In this document: positions 45,469 to 53,714 of the stretch, in pieces
Layout: each line of letters starts with the position of its first letter
Position numbering within the stretch: the first letter of the stretch is position 1
Assembly: GCA_030832185.1 (NCBI GenBank)
Contig: JAURJQ010000022.1
Coordinates: 1 to 64,000 of the forward strand
Length of the DNA stretch: 64,000 nt
From: Chitinophagales bacterium
GTDB lineage: Bacteria; Bacteroidota; Bacteroidia; Chitinophagales; JADJOU01
Direction of reading: 5' to 3'
Notes under the pieces: generated by a model
Databases searched by the model: none
Told to the model about the DNA's origin: nothing
The model's input: only the letters and a program-made list of their open reading frames with translations
Made by a program: the position numbers and the translations under genes

Positions 45469-46071
45469 TTGAAACTTTTTATTCTATTCCAAGTATTGTT
45501 TAACTTTAAAGAAGGAGATTTACTTTTTCAAGACTGCGACTGCGGAGCCATCTGCGAAGCGATAGAAGATGTCACTCAGCTAAAAGACAAGCGTAGATTT
45601 TCTCATATGGCTATGGTCATAGAAGATTCGGGGACTTTAAAAGTGATTGAAGCCAATACGAAAGGGGTAAAAATAGTAGTATTAGATAGTTTTCTTTATC
45701 GATATACAAAAGCAGGCAAACCTAAAATAGCAGTAGGGCGCTGGAAAGAAGACTATGAATATTGGATACCTAAAGCCATCGAATATGCACGACTAAAATT
45801 AGATCTCCCATACGACTATGCTTTTGTGCCAAATAATGATGCCTACTACTGTTCGGAGCTTATCTATGAAGCATTCAAGTTCGCCAATTTGAATGAGGCG
45901 GTTTTTCCGGAAGTTCGTATGACGTTTAAAAAATATAGAGCTAAAGAATTTCACCCTGAATTCGTGCGCTATTATAAAAAGCAAAAGAAGAAAATTCCTG
46001 AGGGCAAATTGGGTACAAACCCAGCACAGGTGAGTCGAATACCCTATCTTACGCTACATTATTTATACTAG
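45469..46071 (+). CDS. YiiX/YebB-like NlpC/P60-type cysteine hydrolase
   Basis: A 200-residue papain-like protein of the permuted NlpC/P60 type: FKEGDLLFQD near residue 13, RRFSHMAMVIED with the catalytic His near 51, VIEAN, and YYCSELIYEAF with the catalytic Cys near 126. Members include YiiX and lipid- or peptide-hydrolysing LRAT-like enzymes. The only initiator before the conserved part is TTG at 45469; no ATG is available, and repeat-like AT sequence abuts the 5' end. It is 5 bp before the LuxE-like gene, so the two are co-transcribed. Substrate unknown. Confidence 0.85.
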   Translation: MKLFILFQVLFNFKEGDLLFQDCDCGAICEAIEDVTQLKDKRRFSHMAMVIEDSGTLKVIEANTKGVKIVVLDSFLYRYTKAGKPKIAVGRWKEDYEYWIPKAIEYARLKLDLPYDYAFVPNNDAYYCSELIYEAFKFANLNEAVFPEVRMTFKKYRAKEFHPEFVRYYKKQKKKIPEGKLGTNPAQVSRIPYLTLHYLY

Positions 46072-46076
46072 TAAGC

Positions 46077-47057
46077 ATGGAAATTCATTTGGAAGAAATC
46101 AATTCGGAAAATTTCGAAAAGAAAGCCCTAGAGGTCTTTGAATTTCAGCGAAAGGCCAATACCATCTATGCCGCCTATTGTCAATCTATTCAGAAAAATG
46201 AAGTAGATCAATTGACGGACATTCCATTTCTTCCTATTAGTTTTTTCAAGACGCATAAGGTAAGTTGTCTCCTAGATTCTGACTTAAGCTATTTTGAAAG
46301 TAGTGGAACCTCGGGTCAAGTCAATGCTAAACATTATTACAAGGATTTAAGTCTATATCATCAGAGCATTGAATTAGGATTTCGCCATTTTTTTGGAGAT
46401 AAAAAATACACTATTGTAGGTTTATTGCCACATTATCTCGAAAGGCAGCATTCATCATTAGTAGCTATGGTTCGACATTGGATGCAAATGAATGAGCAAG
46501 AAGAATATTTTTTTCTACATGACTTCGAAAAATTGGCTGACTGTTTAGACGAAATTTCCAATCAAGAGATACTCCTTATTGGCATTAGTTTCGCATTAAT
46601 AGATTTCGCTGAATATAAAAATCAAAACTTAAAACTTAAAACTCCCGATATCTATCGGGACTTAAAACTGACTATTATAGAAACTGGTGGTATGAAAGGG
46701 TCTAGACCCGAGATAGCCAAGGAAGAACTAGTGTATATTCTCCAAAAATCCTTTCCTCAGTCTAAAATTATCTCAGAATATGGTATGTGTGAATTATTCT
46801 CTCAAGCTTATTCTGACACTGACTTATGGTTTAGCACTCCGCCTTGGATGAAAGTCCTTGTTGGGGATATCAATGACCCTAGACTAGTAGCAGAGCAGGG
46901 TAGAGGCCCCGCTAAAATCATAGACCTAGCCAATATAAATTCTTGTGCCTTTATCGAGACGCAGGATCTCATAGACTTAAAGCCCAGTGGACAGTTTCAG
47001 ATACTAGGCAGAATGAATCAAGCTGATCTTAGAGGTTGTAGCTTGATGTATAGTTAG
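46077..47057 (+). CDS. LuxE-like acyl-protein synthetase / acyltransferase (with in-frame repeat insert)
   Basis: A 326-residue protein of the LuxE/acyl-protein synthetase branch of adenylating enzymes. IPFLPISFFKTHKV, FESSGTSGQVNAKHYY (nucleotide-binding Ser/Thr/Gly loop near residue 80), LLPHYLERQHSSLVAMV, IIETGGMKGSRPEIAKEEL and SEYGMCELFSQAY (acidic motif) are all typical. Between LIDFAEYK and LTIIETGG lies an extra segment (about residues 182-198, NQNLKLKTPDIYRDLK), encoded by heptamer repeats and a perfect palindrome. It looks like a repeat tolerated in frame. It probably activates an acyl group for a surface or carrier acceptor; substrate unknown. Confidence 0.85.
   Translation: MEIHLEEINSENFEKKALEVFEFQRKANTIYAAYCQSIQKNEVDQLTDIPFLPISFFKTHKVSCLLDSDLSYFESSGTSGQVNAKHYYKDLSLYHQSIELGFRHFFGDKKYTIVGLLPHYLERQHSSLVAMVRHWMQMNEQEEYFFLHDFEKLADCLDEISNQEILLIGISFALIDFAEYKNQNLKLKTPDIYRDLKLTIIETGGMKGSRPEIAKEELVYILQKSFPQSKIISEYGMCELFSQAYSDTDLWFSTPPWMKVLVGDINDPRLVAEQGRGPAKIIDLANINSCAFIETQDLIDLKPSGQFQILGRMNQADLRGCSLMYS
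46625..46668 (+). repeat. Heptamer repeats flanking palindrome inside the LuxE-like gene
   Basis: Units of AAAACTT repeat on both sides of the perfect inverted repeat TCCCGATA-TC-TATCGGGA (46643-46660). The upstream block matches 45429-45448 with one mismatch. It is translated in frame. Confidence 0.7.
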
Positions 47058-47234
47058 TATAAAAATTTTATTCTTAAGCAACTCAACTTAGGTGTAACAT
47101 AAATAGGAGACAAGTGTGCGTTTAATATAATTTCCGCTTATGATCTTATATAGCTATTAACAAGGGGCGTTTTTCGACATTTAGTTTCAATCTTTTTCAA
47201 CCTATTTTTGTTGTGTAATTTATCTAATAATAAG

Positions 47235-47242
47235 TAAATTTG
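47235..47242 (+). promoter_or_regulatory. -7 element TAAATTTG
   Basis: TAAATTTG fits TAnnTTTG, 7 bp before the ATG of the large surface protein, indicating a very short or absent leader. Confidence 0.55.
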
Positions 47243-47249
47243 CGTTATT

Positions 47250-50200
47250 ATGAAAAAGAGATTATGGAAATTAACCGTTTTTTTTATACTGCTGGGTGGT
47301 ATATTAGATACGAAAGCTAGCGGTCTTTCAGGTGCAGCTATTACTTACCAGCTTTTAGACTCCAATCTAGGTCTATATAAAGTAAGACTTGAATACTACA
47401 TGATATGCGCCAGTGGTTTCTCTTTCATTAACCAAACAATAAAAATAATAGGCTCTCCTTTAAATAGCCAAATGACTGCTTATTTTCATAAAAAGGAGGA
47501 AATCTCTCCTATTGGTTTACCTCCAGATGTTCTAGTACCTGTAAATACATGGTGCAACTCAAGCACAGGTCCGAAAAGTCCTTTTGGCTACTATAAAAAT
47601 ATTTATGAGGGCAATGTGGTCATTGGGAAAAATATAGGTGTAGTCATATTTGGATGGACGGATTGCTGCAGAGATATTGCAATTACTAATAATAAAAGTA
47701 GTTCAAATGGATTGTTTGTTCAGGCTTTAGTGAATACGAATTACCCAAATAGCTCCCCAGTGCACTCTAAGCCTGAAATGATTCCGCTATACAAGAATAA
47801 GCAGAATATCTATAATATGCGGGCTACAGATGTGCATGATCCGCAATTTATTCTAGTAAATGGCAAATTAGTCGTGAGAGATTCCCTGTCTTATGAATTG
47901 CTGCCGAGTTTTACAGCTATGGCTGGCAGTGCCACAAGTATTGCAAATCTCCAAAATCCTCCCGTAATCTATGAAACTGGATTAAGTGCTAGCCAATGTT
48001 TCTATGTATCTAATGCAATGTCTCTTAATCAATCTGCGGCTCAAGTTACTATTAATCCTAATCGAGATCAATTAGGGCATATGGCATACGTCGTGCGTGA
48101 ATATAGAGCTATCCCCAATGCTGCGGGAACCTCCTACACGAGAGTATTAGTGGGTTATACCATGCGTGACGTCGTATTGCGAGCCGAAGGCACGGCCGAC
48201 CCTGTTAAATTTGATGGGATAATTAAAGATTTATCTCTCGTAGATACTTTGCCAAATAATTTTACGGCTGCAACCTGCTACCTAGATAATAAAATAGTAT
48301 TTAAAGCTATAGGTGCTCCATATCGTTCCTTACGGATAAAGGATTTATCTGTAATTGATCCAACGTTTATAAGTAATTATAAAATGAGCTATAGTCTCAA
48401 ATCAGGAAATAATGTAGATACTGCTTATGTAACGCTGACATATCGTAAGAGGAAAGAAGCTCCTAGTTTTGAATTTCTCTACGATGCGTATTATGTCAAC
48501 ACGAATGGAATTTTAGTGAATAATATCATGCCTATTAAGGTGATTCCTGGGGTTGGATTTGTGCAGTTAGCAGAAGACACCGTCTATTATTGTTCTAGTG
48601 GTAGTATAAAGCTTGATGCCAGTATAGGGGTGGGAGCTAAATGGTCTCCGCTCACTTCAGTCGTCAGTATCAGTGCTGATTCCGCTATTATACAAGTATC
48701 TCCTACTATTGGAAGATGGTATTTGGCTAGTAATCTGACTACAGCGATTGGCTGTAAACTGCACGATAGTGTTTACATTAAGGTTTTGGCTTGTGATACT
48801 GTTTATGGTGTCATGTGCATAGATAAAAATAAGAACTGCCTATGCGATCCATGGGAATATAAAATAAAAAATACAATTTTTGATGTCAAGGGTGTTTCAA
48901 ATGTTTATTCAGCTACAGTCTCTACAGACTCTACTGGAGCCTATCGCTTTGTGCCACCTTCTCTTAATAGTTATATCATCGAACGCGATGGAATGCTTTT
49001 CAACTGCGGCATTAATAATAAGAAATCTCGAGCATTCAGCATGACCTTATTTGGAAATATGAAAGTGGATATACCTGCCATAGACAGTGTAGTGATTTCA
49101 GATTTTAATACTGGTATGGTGGATACCAATTATTGTTACAAAGATTCTGTGAGCTATGTGATGAATTTCTTTAAAAACTATGGACTCATGCGTGCTATCA
49201 TGCATTATGGTGATGGTAGAGTAGATACTACAAAGAATTTTGATATTGAATCGGGATTTACATCTCTTTCATTTTCTAGACAATACAATAGTGGTGGACA
49301 GTTCAAAGCGAAAATAGTATTCTTAGACTTTTTCTATTCTCCAAAAGACAGTCTTCTATTTAAACCTGTATTTATTTCCAATTGTATCTTTGGAAAAGTC
49401 TATATCGATGGAAACAAAGACTGTGTCTACAATCCTTCGGATAAATTACACGCTTATCACCGTCTAGATTTGAAAAATAATGTATCAAATGTCACCGATA
49501 TTCAATTCGCCTTATTTGATGGCAGTTACAAAGCCTTTCTTAAAAAGAATGAGGCGTATACGCTAAACAATACTATTCCAATTATGTGTAATGCAAATAG
49601 CCCCGTGAAGTCGATTCCTGCCTATACAGTTGATACCAGTTTGAAAATGGACATTCCTCTAGACCCATTGCCTGTTAACTACATAATCGTAGTCCTGAAA
49701 TCGGGCAGTATAGCTAATAATAAAAAATTAGATTTAAATTTGAGCTATTCAGGCAATTATTTTACAGACACAGCTATAAAAAAATACGAAGTTCGATTGC
49801 CCGCAAATACCAAAGTGGATGCTTTATCACCAAATGCTAGCTATACCCAATCCGGATCCGTGCTTCAAATCATACAAAACACAGGTACTCAGACCACACT
49901 TACTCTTAAGTTTGACTCCTTACTAGGCGGTGATAACTTATGTTTTTTTACTAGGCTACATAGAGTCTTACCTGAAACCGATACGAGCGATAATAGTCAG
50001 TATTTCTGCCTAAAAGAAGGTGAATCGGATTTAGCCTTAAATAAAAAGCAAGTGAGCATTGTTTCGCAGATAAATCAGCAAGATTTTCTTAATAAAAATG
50101 ATGATTTAATATATCAGATAAATTTTATCAATAACAGAACTAGCACTGCCAATCAACTTTATATTTCGGATATTATAGATTCTAAGTTAGATATGTCATC

Positions 50201-50747
50201 TATGAAACTGATTAAGCAAAGTCATTCTGGACAGATATTATTCAGACCTGGAAATGAACTCGTTTTTGCATATAAGGATATCAATTTGCCCGATAGTGCT
50301 ACAAACAATAGTGATAGCAGAGGATATGTGGTTTTTAGTTTCAAACCAAAATCGAGTTTAGCATTAAACGATAACATAGAAAATCAAGCGGTCATTGTAT
50401 TTGATTTTAGTCAAAACATAAGAACGAATACTACCCTGAGCCGCTATATAACTAAGCCCACTATTGCTATCAAAGAAGGACCAAATCAGAATTATTCCTT
50501 TTTCCCAAATCCAAGCAGTGACTTTATTCATCTAAACATGGAGTCAAATGCTGCCGCTAATCATAGGCAATTTTACCTCATAAATCTATTAGGTCAGCGA
50601 ATACCATTAGAATTTAGTATATCAGCTCCCTTATCCAAGGAAATCATACTAAATTTAAAATCTGTACCTGAAGGATTTTATTTCCTAAATACCTTTAGTC
50701 AGAGAGGCGAACATATTTATCTCGGTAAGATGGAGGTGATGAGATAG
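47250..50747 (+). CDS. Large T9SS-secreted surface protein
   Basis: A 1165-residue protein with a signal peptide (RLWKLTVFFILLGGILDTKAS). The long beta-rich ectodomain contains a Cys-bearing N-terminal module (GAAITYQLL, YYMICASGF), two calcium-type SdrD B-like segments (GVMCIDKNKNCLCDPWEYK near 525; GKVYIDGNKDCVYNPSDK near 712), and a DUF11-like region near 920-1050 (NDDLIYQINFINNRTSTANQLYISD). The C-terminal Por-type sorting domain (YSFFPNPSSDFIHLNM ... VPEGFYFLNTF) marks type IX export. Probably an adhesin or matrix protein. Directly after its TAG stop a second sorting domain continues in the same frame. Confidence 0.9.
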   Translation: MKKRLWKLTVFFILLGGILDTKASGLSGAAITYQLLDSNLGLYKVRLEYYMICASGFSFINQTIKIIGSPLNSQMTAYFHKKEEISPIGLPPDVLVPVNTWCNSSTGPKSPFGYYKNIYEGNVVIGKNIGVVIFGWTDCCRDIAITNNKSSSNGLFVQALVNTNYPNSSPVHSKPEMIPLYKNKQNIYNMRATDVHDPQFILVNGKLVVRDSLSYELLPSFTAMAGSATSIANLQNPPVIYETGLSASQCFYVSNAMSLNQSAAQVTINPNRDQLGHMAYVVREYRAIPNAAGTSYTRVLVGYTMRDVVLRAEGTADPVKFDGIIKDLSLVDTLPNNFTAATCYLDNKIVFKAIGAPYRSLRIKDLSVIDPTFISNYKMSYSLKSGNNVDTAYVTLTYRKRKEAPSFEFLYDAYYVNTNGILVNNIMPIKVIPGVGFVQLAEDTVYYCSSGSIKLDASIGVGAKWSPLTSVVSISADSAIIQVSPTIGRWYLASNLTTAIGCKLHDSVYIKVLACDTVYGVMCIDKNKNCLCDPWEYKIKNTIFDVKGVSNVYSATVSTDSTGAYRFVPPSLNSYIIERDGMLFNCGINNKKSRAFSMTLFGNMKVDIPAIDSVVISDFNTGMVDTNYCYKDSVSYVMNFFKNYGLMRAIMHYGDGRVDTTKNFDIESGFTSLSFSRQYNSGGQFKAKIVFLDFFYSPKDSLLFKPVFISNCIFGKVYIDGNKDCVYNPSDKLHAYHRLDLKNNVSNVTDIQFALFDGSYKAFLKKNEAYTLNNTIPIMCNANSPVKSIPAYTVDTSLKMDIPLDPLPVNYIIVVLKSGSIANNKKLDLNLSYSGNYFTDTAIKKYEVRLPANTKVDALSPNASYTQSGSVLQIIQNTGTQTTLTLKFDSLLGGDNLCFFTRLHRVLPETDTSDNSQYFCLKEGESDLALNKKQVSIVSQINQQDFLNKNDDLIYQINFINNRTSTANQLYISDIIDSKLDMSSMKLIKQSHSGQILFRPGNELVFAYKDINLPDSATNNSDSRGYVVFSFKPKSSLALNDNIENQAVIVFDFSQNIRTNTTLSRYITKPTIAIKEGPNQNYSFFPNPSSDFIHLNMESNAAANHRQFYLINLLGQRIPLEFSISAPLSKEIILNLKSVPEGFYFLNTFSQRGEHIYLGKMEVMR

Positions 50748-50966
50748 TTTAACATAAGCCCTAATCCAGCATCGGATAAAATTTCAATTGAAGTACCTAT
50801 AAATTTGAAAGCCTATTATGTGCGAATTCTGACTGTTGAAGGAAGATATATAACTGAATACACCAATCCTAAGGAAATCTCTATAGCAATACTACCTAGA
50901 GGCCTTTATTTTATAGAACTAAGGTCAGAAGGAGTGAATAAAGTTGAAAAATTAGAATTGAAATAG
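50748..50966 (+). pseudogene. Orphan Por-type sorting domain in frame after the TAG stop
   Basis: The frame continues without interruption for 72 codons after the TAG of the surface-protein gene: FNISPNPASDKISIEV, then YYVRILTVEGRYI, ILPRGLYFIELRS and VEKLELK, ending with TAG at 50964-50966. This is a full type A T9SS sorting domain of normal length lacking a start codon and passenger. It is most simply the remnant of a deleted gene, an earlier longer version of the upstream gene, or a swappable tail. Confidence 0.8.
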
Positions 50967-51068
50967 ATAAAAGGTGATGAAATAAATACTTTGTCTCTAT
51001 ATGGCAAATATAAATTCGCAATATTTCTATCTTACAAGCTAAGATTGGTTGATTAAAAATTAGATTTC

Positions 51069-51084
51069 TGTGATATATATCACA
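51069..51084. promoter_or_regulatory. Perfect CRP/FNR-type palindrome
   Basis: TGTGATATATATCACA is a perfect 16-bp palindrome with the TGTGA-N6-TCACA half-sites of CRP-family operators. It ends 58 bp before the ATG of the broken ydcH and about 40 bp before a weak -7-like TAAGTTTA (51106-51113). Confidence 0.55.
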
Positions 51085-51142
51085 TCTAATCTATCCTAGT
51101 TAGTTTAAGTTTACATGAATTAATATAAACCAATTTAAAAAC

Positions 51143-51376
51143 ATGGAAAAACACGATTTACGTCACGAATTCCCCGAGTTTGAGCAGAAAATTCATGATT
51201 TGAAGGTAGTTGATAATCATTTCAGAAGATTAATTGATGACTATCATTAAGTCAATAATGAAATACATCGTATAGAAACAGGAGCTGCATCCGCAGCTGA
51301 TGAGATCTTAAATCAGTTGAGATTAAAAAGAGTACATCTTAAAGATGAACTCTATGAGATTTTGAAACAAGCATAG
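51143..51376 (+). pseudogene. YdcH family (DUF465) gene with internal UAA stop
   Basis: The frame from ATG 51143 encodes MEKHDLRHEFPEFEQKIHDL and continues to RRLIDDYH, then TAA at codon 36 (51248-51250), then VNNEIHRIETGAASAADEIL and LKDELYEILKQA, ending TAG at 51374-51376. Total 77 codons, normal for DUF465/YdcH, a two-helix hairpin protein of unknown function. The family usually has Glu at the stop position (HEVN-EIHRIE), so a single GAA-to-TAA change explains it. No frameshift is present. Confidence 0.85.
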
Positions 51377-51486
51377 TCTATTTTGCTAGTCATTAGCAGA
51401 ATCAGTCAATTAATGACTTTGACCTATTAATTAATTAATTATTTTAGTAAAAATATGACCAAAAACTTCGATTAGGTCACTAAATT

Positions 51487-52212
51487 TTAATTGAAATTTA
51501 GAAGGTCCTCCATGGTGAAAAACCCTTTCTTACCATAAATAAATTCAGCTGCACGGACAGCACCCACAGCAAAACCTTTTCTACCTTTGGCTTCATGACT
51601 TATCTGTATATAGTCTATTTCAGACGTATAATTTACATGGTGAGTTCCTGGCACATGTAGCTCACGAATAGCTGTAATTGGAATAATATCTTCAGAAAGC
51701 GCTTTATCTAAAGACCACGATGAGTAACGATTGCTGCTACTAGCAATAATGTCATTCGCTAGTTTTATAGCCGTACCACTAGGAGCATCTTTCTTTTCGG
51801 TATGGTGTATTTCCGCCATCGTCAATTGATATTCATTAAATGGTCTCATGAGCTTAGCTAAATAAGTATTGAGGTGAAAAAAGAGGTTTACACCGATACT
51901 AAAATTAGGAGAAGCAAATAGGCTATGGTTATTTTCCAAGCAAATTTTCTTAGCTTTTTCCAATCCTTCCGCCCAGGAGGTAGTTCCTACCACTATAGGT
52001 ATATTGGCTTCAAAACAAAGCATGACATTAGAATAGGCAGATTCTGGCTGAGTAAAATCAATTGCCACATCGGCCATTCTTAAATTTGAGACAGTAAGTT
52101 GACCTTGATGACTACTGCCTATTTTCAATACGATTTCATGTCTTCCTTCTTCAAGGACGACTTCTTCAATGGCTTTACCCATTTTGCCATAACCTAGTAG
52201 TGCAATTTTCAT
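51487..52212 (-). CDS. dapB: 4-hydroxy-tetrahydrodipicolinate reductase
   Basis: A 241-residue enzyme of lysine/diaminopimelate synthesis. The Rossmann motif is LLGYGKMGKAIEE (residues 4-16). VAIDFTQPESAY and the catalytic EIHHTEKKDAPSGTA motif near 132 (His pair and Lys) are diagnostic. The C-terminal GTHHVNYTSEIDYIQISHEAKGRKGFAVGAVRAAEF matches the family. Last gene of the parA-parB-DUF5683-dapB run, a conserved order in Bacteroidota. It is shorter than E. coli DapB, as usual in this phylum. Confidence 0.95.
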   Translation of the reverse strand: MKIALLGYGKMGKAIEEVVLEEGRHEIVLKIGSSHQGQLTVSNLRMADVAIDFTQPESAYSNVMLCFEANIPIVVGTTSWAEGLEKAKKICLENNHSLFASPNFSIGVNLFFHLNTYLAKLMRPFNEYQLTMAEIHHTEKKDAPSGTAIKLANDIIASSSNRYSSWSLDKALSEDIIPITAIRELHVPGTHHVNYTSEIDYIQISHEAKGRKGFAVGAVRAAEFIYGKKGFFTMEDLLNFN

Positions 52213-52218
52213 ACGTTA

Positions 52219-52800
52219 TCATTTAAAATTGAATGTACATGTGAGTGAAGGGACTGGCTGTGTTGTGGTATAGTTTCGCATATCGAGGTTGAGTTGCATA
52301 GATAGGTCATCACTAACATCAAAATTCATAAAATGCGCATCCACAGTAGCATCTATAATATTCAATCCATAAAATAATACCCCGAAAAGTAAATACATGT
52401 CCCGTTGATTTCGGTATACATTTTTGGTGCTTTGAACTACAGATACATTCGTTATTCCATTGAGGGGAATATCATTGCTCACATCTGAATCGAGAAGCGA
52501 TAAATAGGAAGTTTTAGCATCTTGATATCGATTGTTTTCATTGATCCATAGATAACCTAAACCAGCTAGTCCACCCCAAACTATAGGAAGTTTCCAATAT
52601 TTTCTATTATAAATTTGTCCGGCTCCAGGAGCAATAGCAGATAAAATTGCTGCGGTCTTTGGACTATGATTAGGGTAAGCCTTCTTCTTAGTTTGACTTG
52701 GCAAGGATTTGCCATTCTCAAGAAGTCTCAAACTATCACTTTGACTGCAGCTAATGAGAGGTAGAAGAAGAAAATAAGATAGGATTAGAATTAAGCGCAC
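52219..52800 (-). CDS. DUF5683 domain protein
   Basis: A 193-residue protein with a signal peptide (LILILSYFLLLPLISC; the Ser-Cys may be a lipobox, though it is weak) and the DUF5683 core HSPKTAAILSAIAPGAGQIYNRKYWKLPIVWGGLAGLGYLW, with two hydrophobic hairpins, then YLLFGVLFYGLNIIDATVDAHF. The function is unknown; the family lies between parB and dapB throughout Bacteroidota, as here (2 bp and 6 bp gaps). Confidence 0.9.
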   Translation of the reverse strand: MRLILILSYFLLLPLISCSQSDSLRLLENGKSLPSQTKKKAYPNHSPKTAAILSAIAPGAGQIYNRKYWKLPIVWGGLAGLGYLWINENNRYQDAKTSYLSLLDSDVSNDIPLNGITNVSVVQSTKNVYRNQRDMYLLFGVLFYGLNIIDATVDAHFMNFDVSDDLSMQLNLDMRNYTTTQPVPSLTCTFNFK

Positions 52801-52802
52801 GC

Positions 52803-53705
52803 TTAGCTAATAAGTTCGATAAGACGTTCTAAATCTTTTTCATCAGCATAGGATAGAATCAACTGACCATCCCCTTTATCATTGTGTTGTATGGTTACCT
52901 TCGTACTCAGGTGACTAGAAAGATCATCTTGCCAACGCTTTACAAAAGGAGGCTGGCTTTTAATTTCTTTAGTTGATCTAGGTGCGCGCTGACTGCTGCG
53001 CTGTGCTACTAAACTCTCCGTCTGTCTTACAGATAAATGTTTAGATACTACTTCTTTAAATATAGATAGCTGCAGATCAATTCCATCAACACCAGCTAAG
53101 GCTCTCGCATGGCCCATAGATATTTTGTCTTCTCTTACCGCTACCTGGATATCTGGTGGCAGTTTGAGAAGTCTTATATAATTTGATATAGTTGCTCTTT
53201 TTTTACCTACTCTATCCGCTAATTCTTCATGATTCAGCTTGCATTCGTCAATTAATCGCTGATAATTCACCCCAATTTCTATTGCATTGAGTTCTTCACG
53301 CTGAATATTTTCTATCAAGGCCATTTCTAAGGCTTCCTGGTCATTGGCCGTGCGAATATATACAGGTACTTCTTTCAAACCCGCTAGATGAGAAGCTCTC
53401 CATCTGCGTTCACCTGATATAAGTTGATACTTATTGGTTCCTGTCAACTCTCTTACTGTCAATGGTTGAATAATGCCGTGCACACGTATCGAGTTGGCCA
53501 AATCTTCCAAGGCATCTTCATCAAAGTTGACACGAGGCTGAAACGGATTGACTTCAACTTTATCTAAACTAATCAGCTGAGTATTGGTAGTTTTTGGCTT
53601 TTCAGCTATCAGCATATCCTCTTCTTCATTAATTTGCTGATTAATATCACCTAGCAAGGCTCTGATTCCTTTTCCTAATTCTTTCTTTTGATTCAATTTG
53701 GCCAT
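52803..53705 (-). CDS. parB: ParB/Spo0J chromosome partition protein
   Basis: A 300-residue DNA-binding CTPase. The ParB N-domain has VEVNPFQPRVNFDEDALEDLANSIRVHGIIQPLTVR and the CTP-binding ISGERRWRASHLAG (GERR) motif near 96. A helix-turn-helix follows (LNHEELADRVGKKRATISNYIRLLKLP near 155) and a C-terminal dimerisation domain. It binds parS sites and loads SMC onto the chromosome. It lies 9 bp after parA. I found no parS-like TGTTTCACGTGAAACA in the immediate region. Confidence 0.96.
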   Translation of the reverse strand: MAKLNQKKELGKGIRALLGDINQQINEEEDMLIAEKPKTTNTQLISLDKVEVNPFQPRVNFDEDALEDLANSIRVHGIIQPLTVRELTGTNKYQLISGERRWRASHLAGLKEVPVYIRTANDQEALEMALIENIQREELNAIEIGVNYQRLIDECKLNHEELADRVGKKRATISNYIRLLKLPPDIQVAVREDKISMGHARALAGVDGIDLQLSIFKEVVSKHLSVRQTESLVAQRSSQRAPRSTKEIKSQPPFVKRWQDDLSSHLSTKVTIQHNDKGDGQLILSYADEKDLERLIELIS

Positions 53706-53714
53706 TTCTTAATG

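Noticed and set aside
50700-51376. Stop-codon reassignment suggested by in-frame UAG and UAA in two neighbouring loci
   Set aside because: All other genes in the window end normally at UAA, UAG and UGA with the expected protein lengths, so the standard code applies.
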